A DNA stretch of 64,000 nucleotides from contig NZ_JANAVP010000018.1 of the NCBI RefSeq assembly GCF_024213665.1, positions 1 through 64,000 on the forward strand, written 5' to 3'. The stretch is from Streptomyces sp. A3M-1-3. GTDB lineage: Bacteria > Actinomycetota > Actinomycetes > Streptomycetales > Streptomycetaceae. Shown in pieces: positions 27,301 through 36,732 of this stretch. Positions within the stretch are counted from its first letter, which is position 1. The number at the start of each line of letters is the position of its first letter. The position numbers and the translations under genes are program-made. The notes below the pieces were generated by a model that saw only the letters and a program-made list of their open reading frames with translations, did not search any database and was not told the origin of the DNA.

Positions 27301-30300
27301 GAACTCCTTGGCGAGCGGGGCTGTCGCCGTGCCCTCGCGGACCCCGGTGATGCGGTTCAGCTCGTCGTACGTCGTGTAGACCGAGCCCCGTACGTCGCTG
27401 GTCCTGACCATTCGGTCGGCATCGTCGTAGAAGGCCGAGACGGTGCCGGTGTCCGGATCTGTGGACTCGGTGAGTCTCCGACGGGTGTCGAACGTGTAGG
27501 ACCAGACATTGCCCGCCGGGTCGGTGACCTTGTCCCGGTTGCCCCGCGTGTCGTAGCCGTAGGTCGTCGTACGCCACTGGGGCGACGAGGCGCCTGCGTT
27601 GTGGTCAATCTTGGTCACCCGGCCAAGAGCATCGGTCCAGGTGTTCACCCTCGGGTACGTCGCTCCCGGCGGACGGACGGACGTGTTCGTGTCGCCGTAC
27701 GTCCTCGCAGCGTCGTACGCGAACTCCCCGCCGTGGTAGGTCGCCACACGGACCGGGCGCTCGAGCCCGTCGAACCGCGTGCGGGTCAGGCTCGGGACGA
27801 GCGTGTCGGAGACCCGCTTGAACTGGACGGGCTGCGGCTCGCCCTTGGCCAGGTACCCCCCGGTCTGCTCGCTGACCAGGCCATGGTCGTCGTAACGGGT
27901 GTCCGTGATGATCCGGCCGGGGCCGTGCGCCTCCGACTGGGTCTGGACCGCGCGCATCAGGCCGTCGTAGATGGTGACCTGCTTGGCGTAGGTGCCGTCG
28001 TCCTTGATGGTCTCAAGGGTCACCGCGGACGGCCTGGTCACCGTCGGCTCGGCGTTCGCCAGCTGGTACGAGATCTTCACGTCCGGCTCCTGCGTGCCGG
28101 AGGAGCGCGCCGGGGACCAGCCCTTGACCAGTCGGCCGAAGGCGTCGTACTCGTTACGGGCCACCCGTCCGTTGGTGTCGGTGACGGTCAGCGGCAGGCC
28201 GCGCCCGGGGTCGAACGACGTGACGTTGGTGTGGCCCTTGGGGTTGATCGTGGTGATGGAGGTGACCGGGCCTCCGGCGTCGCCCGGCGTGTACCGGGTC
28301 TCGGTGGTGCCGACGACCGGCCTCTCCACCGTGCGCAGGCGCCCCAGCGGGTCGTAGGTCATACTGGTGACGACGGAGTAGGCCGATCCGGTGGCGTTGG
28401 TGTCGGCAGTCGCCGTCACCAGTCCCTTCACCGGTGTCGCTCCGTGCGCCAGGCCGTCGTACGACGTGCGGGTGGCGTTGAGCAGGTACGTCACGACGAC
28501 GGCGGAGTCGTAGTCGGCACAGGAAGTGGCCGTGGTCCGCGCCTCCTTCGGCAGGCCGATGAGGTTGGCGGAGGTGTTGTGCACGTACTGCGTCTTGGCG
28601 CAGGTGTAATTGCTGAGCGTCTCACCGGTGCCGTTGGGCTTGACCACCGCGGTCTGCACCTGGATGGGCAGGCCGTAGACGGTGTCGACCTCGGCTTCCG
28701 TGCGGATCGCCTGCCAGCTGCTGCCGACGTTCTGAATCGCGTCGGAGCGCTTCATTCCGGAGCGGTGCGCGAGCAGCGGTCCGACTCCGCCCGCGCGCTC
28801 GCGCGACGCGGTCTGCTTGGACCAGGGAAAGTTGAGGGTCCGCTTGAGCTCACGGCCACCCGCGCCGGCGTGGGTGATGGTCTCGGCGACCATACCCGCG
28901 TACTGCTCATCGTCGTCCTCGACGAGCGTGATCGTGCCTGTTGAGTCCTTGACGGGTCCGCCCGCACCGCGAAAGTAGCGGGTGACGGCGTACGACTGGG
29001 CCTGCGGCGTACTCGCGGTCGGAGTCGAGTTCTTGGCGCCCTTGCGTGTCGTGACCTTCTGGTAGCCACGCCACTCGTTGTGCGTGCGCAGTTCGGGCTT
29101 GGTGAACTCGTCGTCGCCCTTGGCCCAGGCGGCATTGGCGTAGTCGTACTGGGTGGTGACGGTCTTCGAAACGCCGGTGATCTTGTCGGTCTCGGTCACT
29201 GCGTGGACGACGTACTTGTTGAACCATGCCAGCGCCGGCTTCTCCACCTCGCCGTCCGGCGACCAGCGGACGGGGTAGCAGGTGCCGTGGTTGTTCTCGG
29301 GTGCGACGGTGGGCTGGACCTTGCAGCCACCCTTGTAGATCACCTCGATGTCGCCGCCGTGCTCGGTGGAGACGGCACCGATGCGCGGCCGGGTGAAGCC
29401 CGGACGAGGGTCGGAACTGTTCCTCGGGACGAGGTTCGGGAGCTGCTTGTCCTTCAGGTAGCTGCCCAGCGGGTGGCTGGGGTCGACGACGTACGGGTGG
29501 AAGCTCACCCCGGCCTCGGACATCAGCGTGCCGCTGGTCGCGCCGGGCGTGAAGCCGTAGCGGGTGATGGAGTTCAGCCAGAGGCCGGGCGAGGTGTTGT
29601 ACCAGTCACGCGGGAAGGCGTGGTTGAGCAGGTACGTGTCGACCTTGGCCGGCGCGGTGCCACCGGGGCGGTGGGCGTAGGTGGTGATACCGCCAAGGCG
29701 CATCCGGTTCCAGAAGGACGGGAAGGACGGGCACAGCTTGGAGGTCGACTTGCAGTTGAGGTTGCCGGGGCTGTCCCACCACGGCCGGTAGGAGGCCGGG
29801 TCGTCTGTGATGTCGAACTTTGCCGACTCGCAGGCCGCGGCACTCTGCAGACAGCGCTGTTGCAGCACGAAGTCGATCTTCGCGGAGGGGGTGCCGCCGA
29901 GGTTGTCGTCACGCAGGCCGTACTCGATGAGGTCGGGCAGACCGCCACGGATGTACTTCTCGGGCGTCTTGTACTTCTCGTTGACCGCGTAGTAGTTCGT
30001 CGACTGGTGCCAGTTGACGATCATCGCGTTGCCGTGGACGTCGACGACCTTGTCCAGGCCCCATTGCCACGCCTGCTGCTTGTTGGTGTCGTTGTTGCAG
30101 CGGGAGGCTGCGAAGGTGGAGGCGTAGCACGGCTCGCCGGGGTGGTTGCCGAAGACCGGAACGGTGAACACCGATTTCGTGTCGGCGTGACCGTCCCCGA
30201 TCTTGTTCAGGCCGTAGTAGTACTTCGTGCCGTCGGGCGTCGTGACGATCCAGTGCTCACCGTTGTTGTCGCCGTTGTCACCGCCGGTCTTGAGCTCGAC

Positions 30301-31590
30301 GCGCGTGCCGTCGTCGCTCTGCGGCCGGTAGGTGTCAGCGTCGACGCGTACCAGCTCGGTGGTCTTCCCGCCGAGGGACATCACGGCGTTGTAGGAGACC
30401 CAGCACAGGTCTCCCGTCTTGTCCTTCTTCCCCGGATTGTTGGGGGGGCCGGCGTCCGTGGCCTCGCGGTCGTCCTGGCACGTGCGGTAACGACGCTCGA
30501 TGTGGCCGGGGTCGTAGTCCCAGCCCTCGCCGACCCAGGAGGACTGCGGTGAGGAGGAGGCCGTCCTGCCGTCCACTGCCTGGGAGTTGTAGTCGAGAGA
30601 GATCCGAGGCGCGGGGCCTGCCGCGACCGGCGGCACCGCGACCGGGTACGACCATGTGAAGGCGCCCGAGGAGCTGCCGGCCGACCAATGGCCATTGGAG
30701 ATGAGCGGGGTCGCCTTGAAGGAACCCCCTTCACCCGCACCCGAGTCGACCGCACCGACGACGGCCCTGTCACCGCCGGCCGCGGCCGGCTGGACGTACG
30801 TGGCCTGCATGACGCCGGAGCCCGGCTTCGCGGACCGCTGGGCCGAGACCGGGGCGACCGTGCCGTCGGCGGCGGTGTCGACCGTCGCCGTGATCGTCTT
30901 CGTCTTCGCGTCGTTGACCGTCTCCAGTTCCTCGTACGCCTGGCACTCCTCAAGATCCGGGGTGGCCAGGTAGCACTCGGGGAACTGCACGAACTTCAGG
31001 CGGGAGGACCAGTCCGCGCCGTAGAGGTTCTGGTACGCCTGGTAGCCGAGCTGGACGGAGATGGGCACCGAGCCGGTGACAGGCGCGGTCACGGTGACGA
31101 CCGCGCCGTCGACGCCGTCGGACACGGCAGCCGTCGGAGCCGCGATGTCCACCGTCCAGGTGCCGGTGGGCATCGCACCGCCCGGGGCCTGGCCCAGCTT
31201 CACCGGCAGATCCTCGACCGGCTCGTACGCGGCGGGATCGGCCGAGGCCGCGCCGGTGGTCAATGCTGCGGGCTGCACGGGGGTGCCGAACGTGACGGAA
31301 CCGGTATCCGCCGCAGGCTGGGTGGCCGTACCGGCCGGAGCCTCGTTCTGGTTCTCGGGCGCCTCGGCCTCGATGCGCTCCAGGTCGGCGTCGTGGTCCC
31401 CGCCACTCACCTCCCGCTCGTCGGGCAGCTCCTCCAGGACGAGTTCCTCGCGCGGGACCTCGTCCTTGGCCGGGTCCGGTGGCAGTGCCAGCGCCTGCAC
31501 CGGAAGGAGCGCAACGAGCAGTGCGGCGCTGACAACCGGCACTACGGCGGAGCGAATGCGCCGACGGCGCGCGGAAACAAAGGCAGGCAC
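24331..31590 (-). CDS. Secreted RHS/YD-repeat polymorphic toxin with HINT domain and Ntox21-like C-terminal toxin
   Basis: 2419 residues. A signal peptide (RRRRIRSAVVPVVSAALLVALLPVQALA) is followed by a linker and a SpvB/Tc-toxin-like N-terminal region (LDYNSQAVDGRTASSSPQSS). Many YD repeats follow from about residue 1000 (YDPLGRL, YDALGR, YDTRGNRDKVTDPAGN). The RHS-associated core ends GAREYDQAAGRFISVDP...SSSDPSGL near 1975. A HINT autoprotease-like domain spans about 2158-2310 (SFTAGALVLMADGSTTRIEEI to LVHNS). The last 110 residues are the toxin, with NSHGQDVFFNGKNYITPD, DGHN and RIGTYDADLNYLKN, resembling Ntox21 (the class of EF-Tu-dependent tRNase CdiA tips, from memory). GTG 31590 follows GGGGGGACC. 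The immunity gene overlaps its 3' end. Confidence 0.88.
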   Translation of the reverse strand: MPAFVSARRRRIRSAVVPVVSAALLVALLPVQALALPPDPAKDEVPREELVLEELPDEREVSGGDHDADLERIEAEAPENQNEAPAGTATQPAADTGSVTFGTPVQPAALTTGAASADPAAYEPVEDLPVKLGQAPGGAMPTGTWTVDIAAPTAAVSDGVDGAVVTVTAPVTGSVPISVQLGYQAYQNLYGADWSSRLKFVQFPECYLATPDLEECQAYEELETVNDAKTKTITATVDTAADGTVAPVSAQRSAKPGSGVMQATYVQPAAAGGDRAVVGAVDSGAGEGGSFKATPLISNGHWSAGSSSGAFTWSYPVAVPPVAAGPAPRISLDYNSQAVDGRTASSSPQSSWVGEGWDYDPGHIERRYRTCQDDREATDAGPPNNPGKKDKTGDLCWVSYNAVMSLGGKTTELVRVDADTYRPQSDDGTRVELKTGGDNGDNNGEHWIVTTPDGTKYYYGLNKIGDGHADTKSVFTVPVFGNHPGEPCYASTFAASRCNNDTNKQQAWQWGLDKVVDVHGNAMIVNWHQSTNYYAVNEKYKTPEKYIRGGLPDLIEYGLRDDNLGGTPSAKIDFVLQQRCLQSAAACESAKFDITDDPASYRPWWDSPGNLNCKSTSKLCPSFPSFWNRMRLGGITTYAHRPGGTAPAKVDTYLLNHAFPRDWYNTSPGLWLNSITRYGFTPGATSGTLMSEAGVSFHPYVVDPSHPLGSYLKDKQLPNLVPRNSSDPRPGFTRPRIGAVSTEHGGDIEVIYKGGCKVQPTVAPENNHGTCYPVRWSPDGEVEKPALAWFNKYVVHAVTETDKITGVSKTVTTQYDYANAAWAKGDDEFTKPELRTHNEWRGYQKVTTRKGAKNSTPTASTPQAQSYAVTRYFRGAGGPVKDSTGTITLVEDDDEQYAGMVAETITHAGAGGRELKRTLNFPWSKQTASRERAGGVGPLLAHRSGMKRSDAIQNVGSSWQAIRTEAEVDTVYGLPIQVQTAVVKPNGTGETLSNYTCAKTQYVHNTSANLIGLPKEARTTATSCADYDSAVVVTYLLNATRTSYDGLAHGATPVKGLVTATADTNATGSAYSVVTSMTYDPLGRLRTVERPVVGTTETRYTPGDAGGPVTSITTINPKGHTNVTSFDPGRGLPLTVTDTNGRVARNEYDAFGRLVKGWSPARSSGTQEPDVKISYQLANAEPTVTRPSAVTLETIKDDGTYAKQVTIYDGLMRAVQTQSEAHGPGRIITDTRYDDHGLVSEQTGGYLAKGEPQPVQFKRVSDTLVPSLTRTRFDGLERPVRVATYHGGEFAYDAARTYGDTNTSVRPPGATYPRVNTWTDALGRVTKIDHNAGASSPQWRTTTYGYDTRGNRDKVTDPAGNVWSYTFDTRRRLTESTDPDTGTVSAFYDDADRMVRTSDVRGSVYTTYDELNRITGVREGTATAPLAKEFTYDTLPGAAGLPVASIRHDASGDYINRVTGYDTGYRPTGSQTVIPANAMTTGVSGTYTYTHTYTPTGKPLTTTLPAKGGLAAEKVITRYNGDGLPESTSGASWYTTDATYSAYGEPLRTVSGPQPYRVWTTNFVNEHTGQLQRTVVDRETANSHRINDDYYSYDLAGNITSQARRLTDGAVSTWDNQCYTYDAMNELVHAWTSNITPTKAGVGCKSADGTAWGNRTDGAPSRGPIANAPDTVSDTETPDAALTSSLNGAAPASGTVSGGSTGYWDSYTFDVIGNRKGLVKHNPADATKDIKLTYGYGTTVPANGALPSYKTQPHALAYVSSTPAGSGSVYEYDTAGNTKLRDLPNTTQNLKWTRENKLDTITDDGVTTKYVYDAEGNRVLENSPSGSVLYLGETELTTAAGQIKQATRAYTQDGAPTVIRSASNGATTGHKLTVLLTDHLGTATTTVEQTSGQPVLRRAFKPYGDVRGTKPASWPNKRSYLGNGIDDPSGLTHIGAREYDQAAGRFISVDPIIDIADPLQMNGYAYSNNNPTSSSDPSGLFCDGCGSDPGTVWTPDNGPGCTTEGCYDRDGDKIYDVSSTPSPTPSPQQPNVTVTQTADGRVWIENIQVPTAQELAVQYAQFDSAEERLKRWAQGKCHKPSDQGSAFCQSSEAMGLVSYEQSAFDKVVTAVIVGVVAPDIEAWKGCLGQGKMSSCGAAALDLPWAKVLKGFKVVGKVAETCGNSFTAGALVLMADGSTTRIEEIKPGDKVVATDPDTGKTRIEKVTAVHESEGQKNLVRVSIDTDGDRGKATAKVTATEGHPFWVPELGEWLDATDLISGQWLRTSAGTLVQITAVERWTQKAAVYNLTVSNIHTYYVLAGETPVLVHNSNCDLPEGYTSSPALKGDPYHPDSVAARSAQNRELYAGTLKDRAGALGYGRRIAPQKAPFNSHGQDVFFNGKNYITPDVDGHNVSGGWKVFSRRGDRIGTYDADLNYLKN

Positions 31591-31701
31591 GGGTGAGGTC
31601 CCCCCGGACGACAAGGAGCGGCTCTGGGCGAACCCAAGGTGAAGCCACATCAGACCGGGCGATTGTGTGGGGCCTCTGTGAAGAAAGACCAGCCCAGAAG
31701 T

Positions 31702-31719
31702 GATCATGTGGTGATGATC
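31702..31719. promoter_or_regulatory. GATCAT-N6-ATGATC palindrome in the divergent RHS / FG-GAP promoter region
   Basis: A perfect 6-bp inverted repeat lies about 112 bp upstream of the RHS start, inside an AT-richer patch (31690-31800). The whole divergent intergenic stretch 31591-32133 contains no convincing gene; this is its only clear symmetric site. Confidence 0.4.
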
Positions 31720-32133
31720 GCAGCCATTTATGGGGCGAATTCACCACAGTGGAGGCGGAATTATGATATTGAAATCCAATACATCATCAGCGGGGAGAAC
31801 GGAACTCTCGACGCATTCCCCATGCTGCGGCACCAGACGACGTGAAGTGGCCTGCCGTTTTGCCCTGTCGGCGGCCTAATCCGTGTGTTTGAGCTCCGCT
31901 CCGTCCCCGCCGGCGCATTCGCCGAACAGCCGCCGGGCCCTGCCAGTGGCACCGCTGACTTCCGCGCCCGGCTCCTCTACAGACGCGTGGGACGTGACGC
32001 CAGTTCCCCGGTGGGTCATGATCTGCTCGTATCCGTCACGCCCGGGCTCTGTTCTCAGCGCTCCCCGTGACCAGTTGGAGCCCGGTCGCGGTCTGCCGCA
32101 ATCCGGTTTCGAGGGGGGAAGGGAACCTCGCTC

Positions 32134-35100
32134 ATGACGAGCAGATGGCGCCGCATGCCCGGACGCCGGTCACTCGCGGCGGCCGCGGTGGCAGTCGTCT
32201 TGGCCTCAGGCCTCACGTACGCCGGATTGAACGGCCCGACGGAGCAGCGGGATTCCGCCAAGGCAACGGCCCGCGCTCCCCTGAGCGAGGCCGACGCCTC
32301 CGTGCAGGCCGCGCGCACGGGTGCGCCGGTGGAGGCGACGGCCATGCGTACCGCGTACTCCTCCACGTGGGCACGCGCCGACGGAATGATGCAGCGGCGC
32401 ATACATGCCAGCCCCATCCGCGCGAAGGTGGACGGGACCTGGAAGGCCATCGACGCCACCCTCACCCGGGCCGACGGCGGCTGGGCGCCCAAGGCGACCA
32501 ACGTCCGGATGGTCTTCTCCGCCGGCGCGAAATCGTCGGCCGCGTCCGGCTCCGGGCGTGCGTCCCGCAGCGAGGTCCGCAGGGTGTCGCTGCTGAAGTC
32601 CGAGGGACCGGCCGGAAATGCTCTGGTCACCCTGACCACCGGGGGTCACGACATCGTCCTTACGTGGCCGGGCCCCATACCGACGCCGGTCATCGACGGC
32701 TCGCGCGCGCTCTACCCCGAGATCCTCCCGGGCGCGGACCTGGTGCTGACCGCCGACGACGGCGGCTTCGCCCAGCTCCTGGTGGTGAAGAACCGTCAGG
32801 CGGCCGCCGACCCGCGCGTGGCCCAGCTCTCGTACGGGCTCTCCTCCCCCGACCTCAGCTTCAGTCTCGACCCGGTCACCGCATCCTCAGCGCCGTGGAC
32901 CCCGGCGGCATGGACGTGGCGGTCTCCCCCACGCCTCTGATGTGGGACAGCGCGGGAACCCCCGCGATGACCGACGGCGGTGCCGGCACCTCCGCGTCCC
33001 CGACCGTGCCCGAGGTCATTCCGTCCGGCTCCGCTCCCGCCCCGGAGCCCGAGGACTCCGGCTCGGCAACTCCCGAGCCCACGGACTCGATGCAGGACGG
33101 TGACCACGACGACCCCTTCGACGAGGTCCTGCCCGCGGCGAGCGACGAGGCTGGCGACCCGTCCGTCGTCGACGCGATCGAGGGCTCGACTCCGCCCGTC
33201 CCCGCCGAGCCCACTCCCGAGCCCTCGCAGACCGGGGCCGCGGCCACGCTTTCGCTGCCTGCGCTCAACGGCCCGCAGCCGGACTCCCACGGCACGCTCG
33301 TGGGGACCGATCTGTCCGGCGCCAACTGGCTGCTCACTCCCGACCAGGAGTTCCTGACCGACCCGTCGACGGTCTACCCGGTCTTCATCGACCCGTCGAT
33401 CAGCAAGCACACCAACGACTGGACGACGGCCTACAGCCGCCACAAGGACGCCAACTTCTACAACGGCAAGGGATTCAACAAGGGCGGTACTCATGAGGCG
33501 CGAGTCGGCTTCGAGTCCGACACCTGGGGCACCTCCCGCTCCTTCTTCAGCATCGACTGGGACCCGGACCTCAAGGGCGCGACGGTGCACAGCGCAAAGC
33601 TGGTCGCCCTGGAAACCTACTCGTGGTCGTGCAGCAAGCGCAGCATGACGGTGCACCTCACCGGCCCGATCAGCTCCAAGACAACGTGGAAGAACGCGCC
33701 GAGCATGACCGACAGCAACAAGATCGGCGGCGCCAGCTTCGCCCACGGCTGGAAGGCCTCGTCCTGCCCCGACGAATACGTCAGGTTCGACATCAAGCCC
33801 ACGGCCAAGCGCGCCGTCGACGGTGGCTGGAAGTCCATGACCATCGGCTTCAAGGCATCCGACGAGGGCTCGCAGTACTCCTGGAAGAAGTTCCAGGCGG
33901 ACGGCGGCAACGACCCGTACGTCGACCTGTCGTACAACCGTGCGCCGGCCGCTCCCTCGAGTCTGGACCTCGACCCCGACCAGAGCTGTGACACCACGGC
34001 TCCGTACATCAACGTGGGCGCGTCCTCGGTCACCTTCTGGGCGAGCAGCAGCGACAAGGACAGCAACCTCGCCCATGTCTACTTCGAGCTGTGGCCCACC
34101 TCGGGAAGCGGAAATCTGCTCGGGGCGAAGGGCAAGGTGTCCGTGGGCAGCCAGAGCTCATCGGCCCGCGTCAACACCGGCTCAATTCCGACCGGCAATG
34201 TCACCGGCGGCCTCAAGCTGGTGAACGGCACCACCTACTCGTGGCGTGCCAAGGCCGTGGACAAGTTCGGTGCGACGTCCTCGTACTCGCACACCAAGAC
34301 GCCGTGCCGGTTCGTCTTCGACAACTCGAGGCCGACCGCGCCGAAGGCCACCTCGACGCAGTTCCCGGACGCCGACGCGAAGGACAACGGCTTCTACAAC
34401 GACACCGAGGACTCCAAGTGGAGCACGGTGAAGTTCGGTACCGCGGGCTCCTTCACCTTCAAGGCGTCCCAGACCGATGTCGTGAAGTTCGAGTACGGCT
34501 TCAACTCCGCCACCTACCCGTTCTCGGTCGCGCGTACGAACGGCTCAGCCGTCACGACGCTGACCACGGCGTCCAACGTCAAGCCGCCGCTGGCCGGACC
34601 CAACGTCCTCTATGTGCGTGCGGTGGACGATGCGGGCCACGTCTCCGAACCCCTGAAGTACTTCTTCTACGTCACCCCCCGGGACCAGGCCGACACCCCT
34701 GGCGACTTCACCGGTGACAAGCTGCCCGACCTGATGGTCGTGGACGGCAACGGCAATCTGCGGCTGTACCCGTCCGAGTCGACGACCGATCTGGTGAAGG
34801 GCACCGGAGACCTCGACTACTCGATGTCGGGCGCCTACCGGGGCAACCCGGCCAAGGACCCGAACGGCGACGACGGGCTTCCGCCCTATGTAGCCGCGCC
34901 GTCCGGCTACTGGAAGAACACCCTGATCACCCACCTGGGCGACATATACGGAGGCGATGGTCTGCAGGACCTCGTCGCCGGCCGCGAAGGCAAACTGTGG
35001 GTGTACCCGGGTGACGGCTACGGGGCGGTCAACATCGACAAACGCCAGCAGATCCTGCTGCCGTCCAATGCTCCGGCGCCGGACACCATCACCCAGATCG

Positions 35101-35627
35101 TCTCCGCCGGAGACGCCACGGGCGACGGCAAGACCGATTTCTTCCTCACGGTCGGCGACGCCTTCTGGGTACTCGTCGGGTACAACGGCGCCTCCATCGA
35201 GCAGGCCGTCCAGCTGTCCAGCTCCCCGTGGACGGAGCGCGACATCGTGACCGTGCAGGACATCACCGGTGACGGCGTCACCGACCTGGTGTACCGGACC
35301 GATGTCAACGGCCGGTTGCTGCTGCGCACCGGCAAGAAGGCGGCCTCGGGTACCGGCACGGACCTCAACTCACTGGCGGCGGCGGTGAACTCGGCCGGCG
35401 GTGTCGACACCGAGTACGGGGTCTCCGGCTGGGGCTCCACCAACCTGCGGATCCTGTTCGGTACCCCCGACGCCAACGGCGACGGCATCCCGGACATCTG
35501 GACGCTGCGGCAGGACGGGGCGGTCCGTATCTACGCCGGAAGCCGGACCGCGCTCTCGGGCTCCGGCACCGAGATCGTCAGCAACAGCGACGGGGTCGGC
35601 TGGAAGAGCAAGATGACCATCGGCTGA
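32134..35627 (+). pseudogene. Secreted DNRLRE / FG-GAP repeat protein, frameshifted
   Basis: The start ATG 32134 has a strong GAGGGGGGAAGGGAA upstream and a signal peptide (SLAAAAVAVVLASGLTYAG). The first frame ends at 32940; the rest continues in another frame from about 32880, where the context PVT-ILSAVDPGGMDVAV implies loss of one base. Reconstituted, the protein has about 1160 residues. Its order is an N-terminal region, a Pro/Glu/Ser-rich linker, a DNRLRE-like domain (ANFYNGKGFNKGGTHEARVGF), an Fn3-like segment (YSWRAKAVDKFGATSS) and four FG-GAP/VCBS repeats (GDFTGDKLPDLMVV, GDATGDGKTDFFL, DITGDGVTDLVY, DANGDGIPDIW). Such proteins often accompany RHS toxins in Streptomyces, and it is divergent from one here. 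It could be a sequencing error rather than a true mutation. Confidence 0.8.
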
Positions 35628-35644
35628 CGCCGTTGATGCCACGG

Positions 35645-35686
35645 CTGAGGGGCCCGACCGAACCGCCAACCGGTCGGGCCCCTCAG
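35645..35686 (+). terminator. Strong terminator after the FG-GAP gene
   Basis: A perfect 16-bp stem (35645-35660 with 35671-35686) and a 10-nt loop lie 17 bp after the stop and before the convergent glycosylase gene; it may serve both directions. Confidence 0.9.
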
Positions 35687-35708
35687 TCGTCGCCGCGTGC
35701 CGTCGCGG

Positions 35709-36722
35709 TCACAGCCTCGCGATGTCCCAGCGCGGCATCTTCGGCTTCCGGCGGGCCGGAGTACGGCCGCTCAGCAGGATCAGCCGGGCCGCGCGGTGGC
35801 GTTGGCCCGCGTACGGGGCGAGCAGTTCCAGCATCATCTCGTCGTCCGCGTCCCGGTCGCCGGCCAGGGCGTGGCCGACGATGCCCGGGAGGTGCAGGTC
35901 GCCGACCGTGACCGTGTCGGGGGCGCCGTTGGAGCGCTGGACCGTCTCGGCCGAGGTCCACGGTCCGATGCCGGGGATCAGTTCCAGCCGGGCGGCCGCC
36001 GCCTCGGGGGTCATGGCCGCGGCCTCCTCCAGGCGCCGGGCGACCCGGACCGCGCGCATGATCGTCGCGGAGCGCTTGTGGTCCACGCCCGCGCGGTGCC
36101 ACTCCCAGGAGGGGATCAGCGCCCAGGTGCGGGCGTCCGGCATCGCGTACATCCGCTCGGGCGCGGGGCCGGGGGCGGGATCGCCGTACTGGCGGACCAG
36201 CAGGCGCCAGGCGCGGTACGCCTCGTCCGTGGTGACCTTCTGTTCCAGGATCGAGGGGATCAGGGATTCCAGGACCAGGCCGGTGCGGCACAGCCGCAGG
36301 CCGGGGCGGCGGCGGTGCGACTCGGCGACCAGGAGGTGCCGCGGGGCGAACTCCGACGGGTCGTCCGCCTCGCCCAGCAGGGCGGGCAGCCCGTCCAGCA
36401 GCCACTGCGCGCCCGGGCCCCAGGCCTGCGCGGCCACGGCCCCGTCCCCGGCCGCGACCCGGATCGTGCCCGGGCCGGCGGGGGTACGGCTCGCCCGCCA
36501 GACCGAGCCGTCCGGCGTCGTACGGAACGTGGGGTCGCCCGGTCCTCGCCGCAGCGGGCCGAGGACCAGCCCGAGGTCGAGGGGGCCCGGCGGGGTCCAG
36601 CGCCGGGAGAGGGCGGCGGCCGGCCGCGCGGGTGCCGGGACAGCGCCCGTGGGCACGGCGACGTGCCCGCCCCGGACTCCGGAGCGGGTCACACGCTGCT
36701 GGGGTACGAAGCGTCCTGCCAC
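35709..36722 (-). CDS. DNA-3-methyladenine glycosylase family protein (HhH-GPD, AlkA-like)
   Basis: 337 residues. It is a base-excision repair glycosylase of the HhH-GPD superfamily, with SLIPSILEQKVTTDEAYRAWRLLVRQYG, the hairpin LELIPGIGPWTSAETV, and the catalytic-Asp segment VTVGDLHLPGIVGHAL. The N-terminal 130 residues form an AlkA-type beta domain. The GTG at 36722 is preferred because it starts just inside the intergenic space 11 bp after the manC stop; the frame is open to 36833 but would overlap manC. The exact damaged-base substrate cannot be told. Confidence 0.85.
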   Translation of the reverse strand: MAGRFVPQQRVTRSGVRGGHVAVPTGAVPAPARPAAALSRRWTPPGPLDLGLVLGPLRRGPGDPTFRTTPDGSVWRASRTPAGPGTIRVAAGDGAVAAQAWGPGAQWLLDGLPALLGEADDPSEFAPRHLLVAESHRRRPGLRLCRTGLVLESLIPSILEQKVTTDEAYRAWRLLVRQYGDPAPGPAPERMYAMPDARTWALIPSWEWHRAGVDHKRSATIMRAVRVARRLEEAAAMTPEAAAARLELIPGIGPWTSAETVQRSNGAPDTVTVGDLHLPGIVGHALAGDRDADDEMMLELLAPYAGQRHRAARLILLSGRTPARRKPKMPRWDIARL

Positions 36723-36732
36723 CCTGAAGAGG

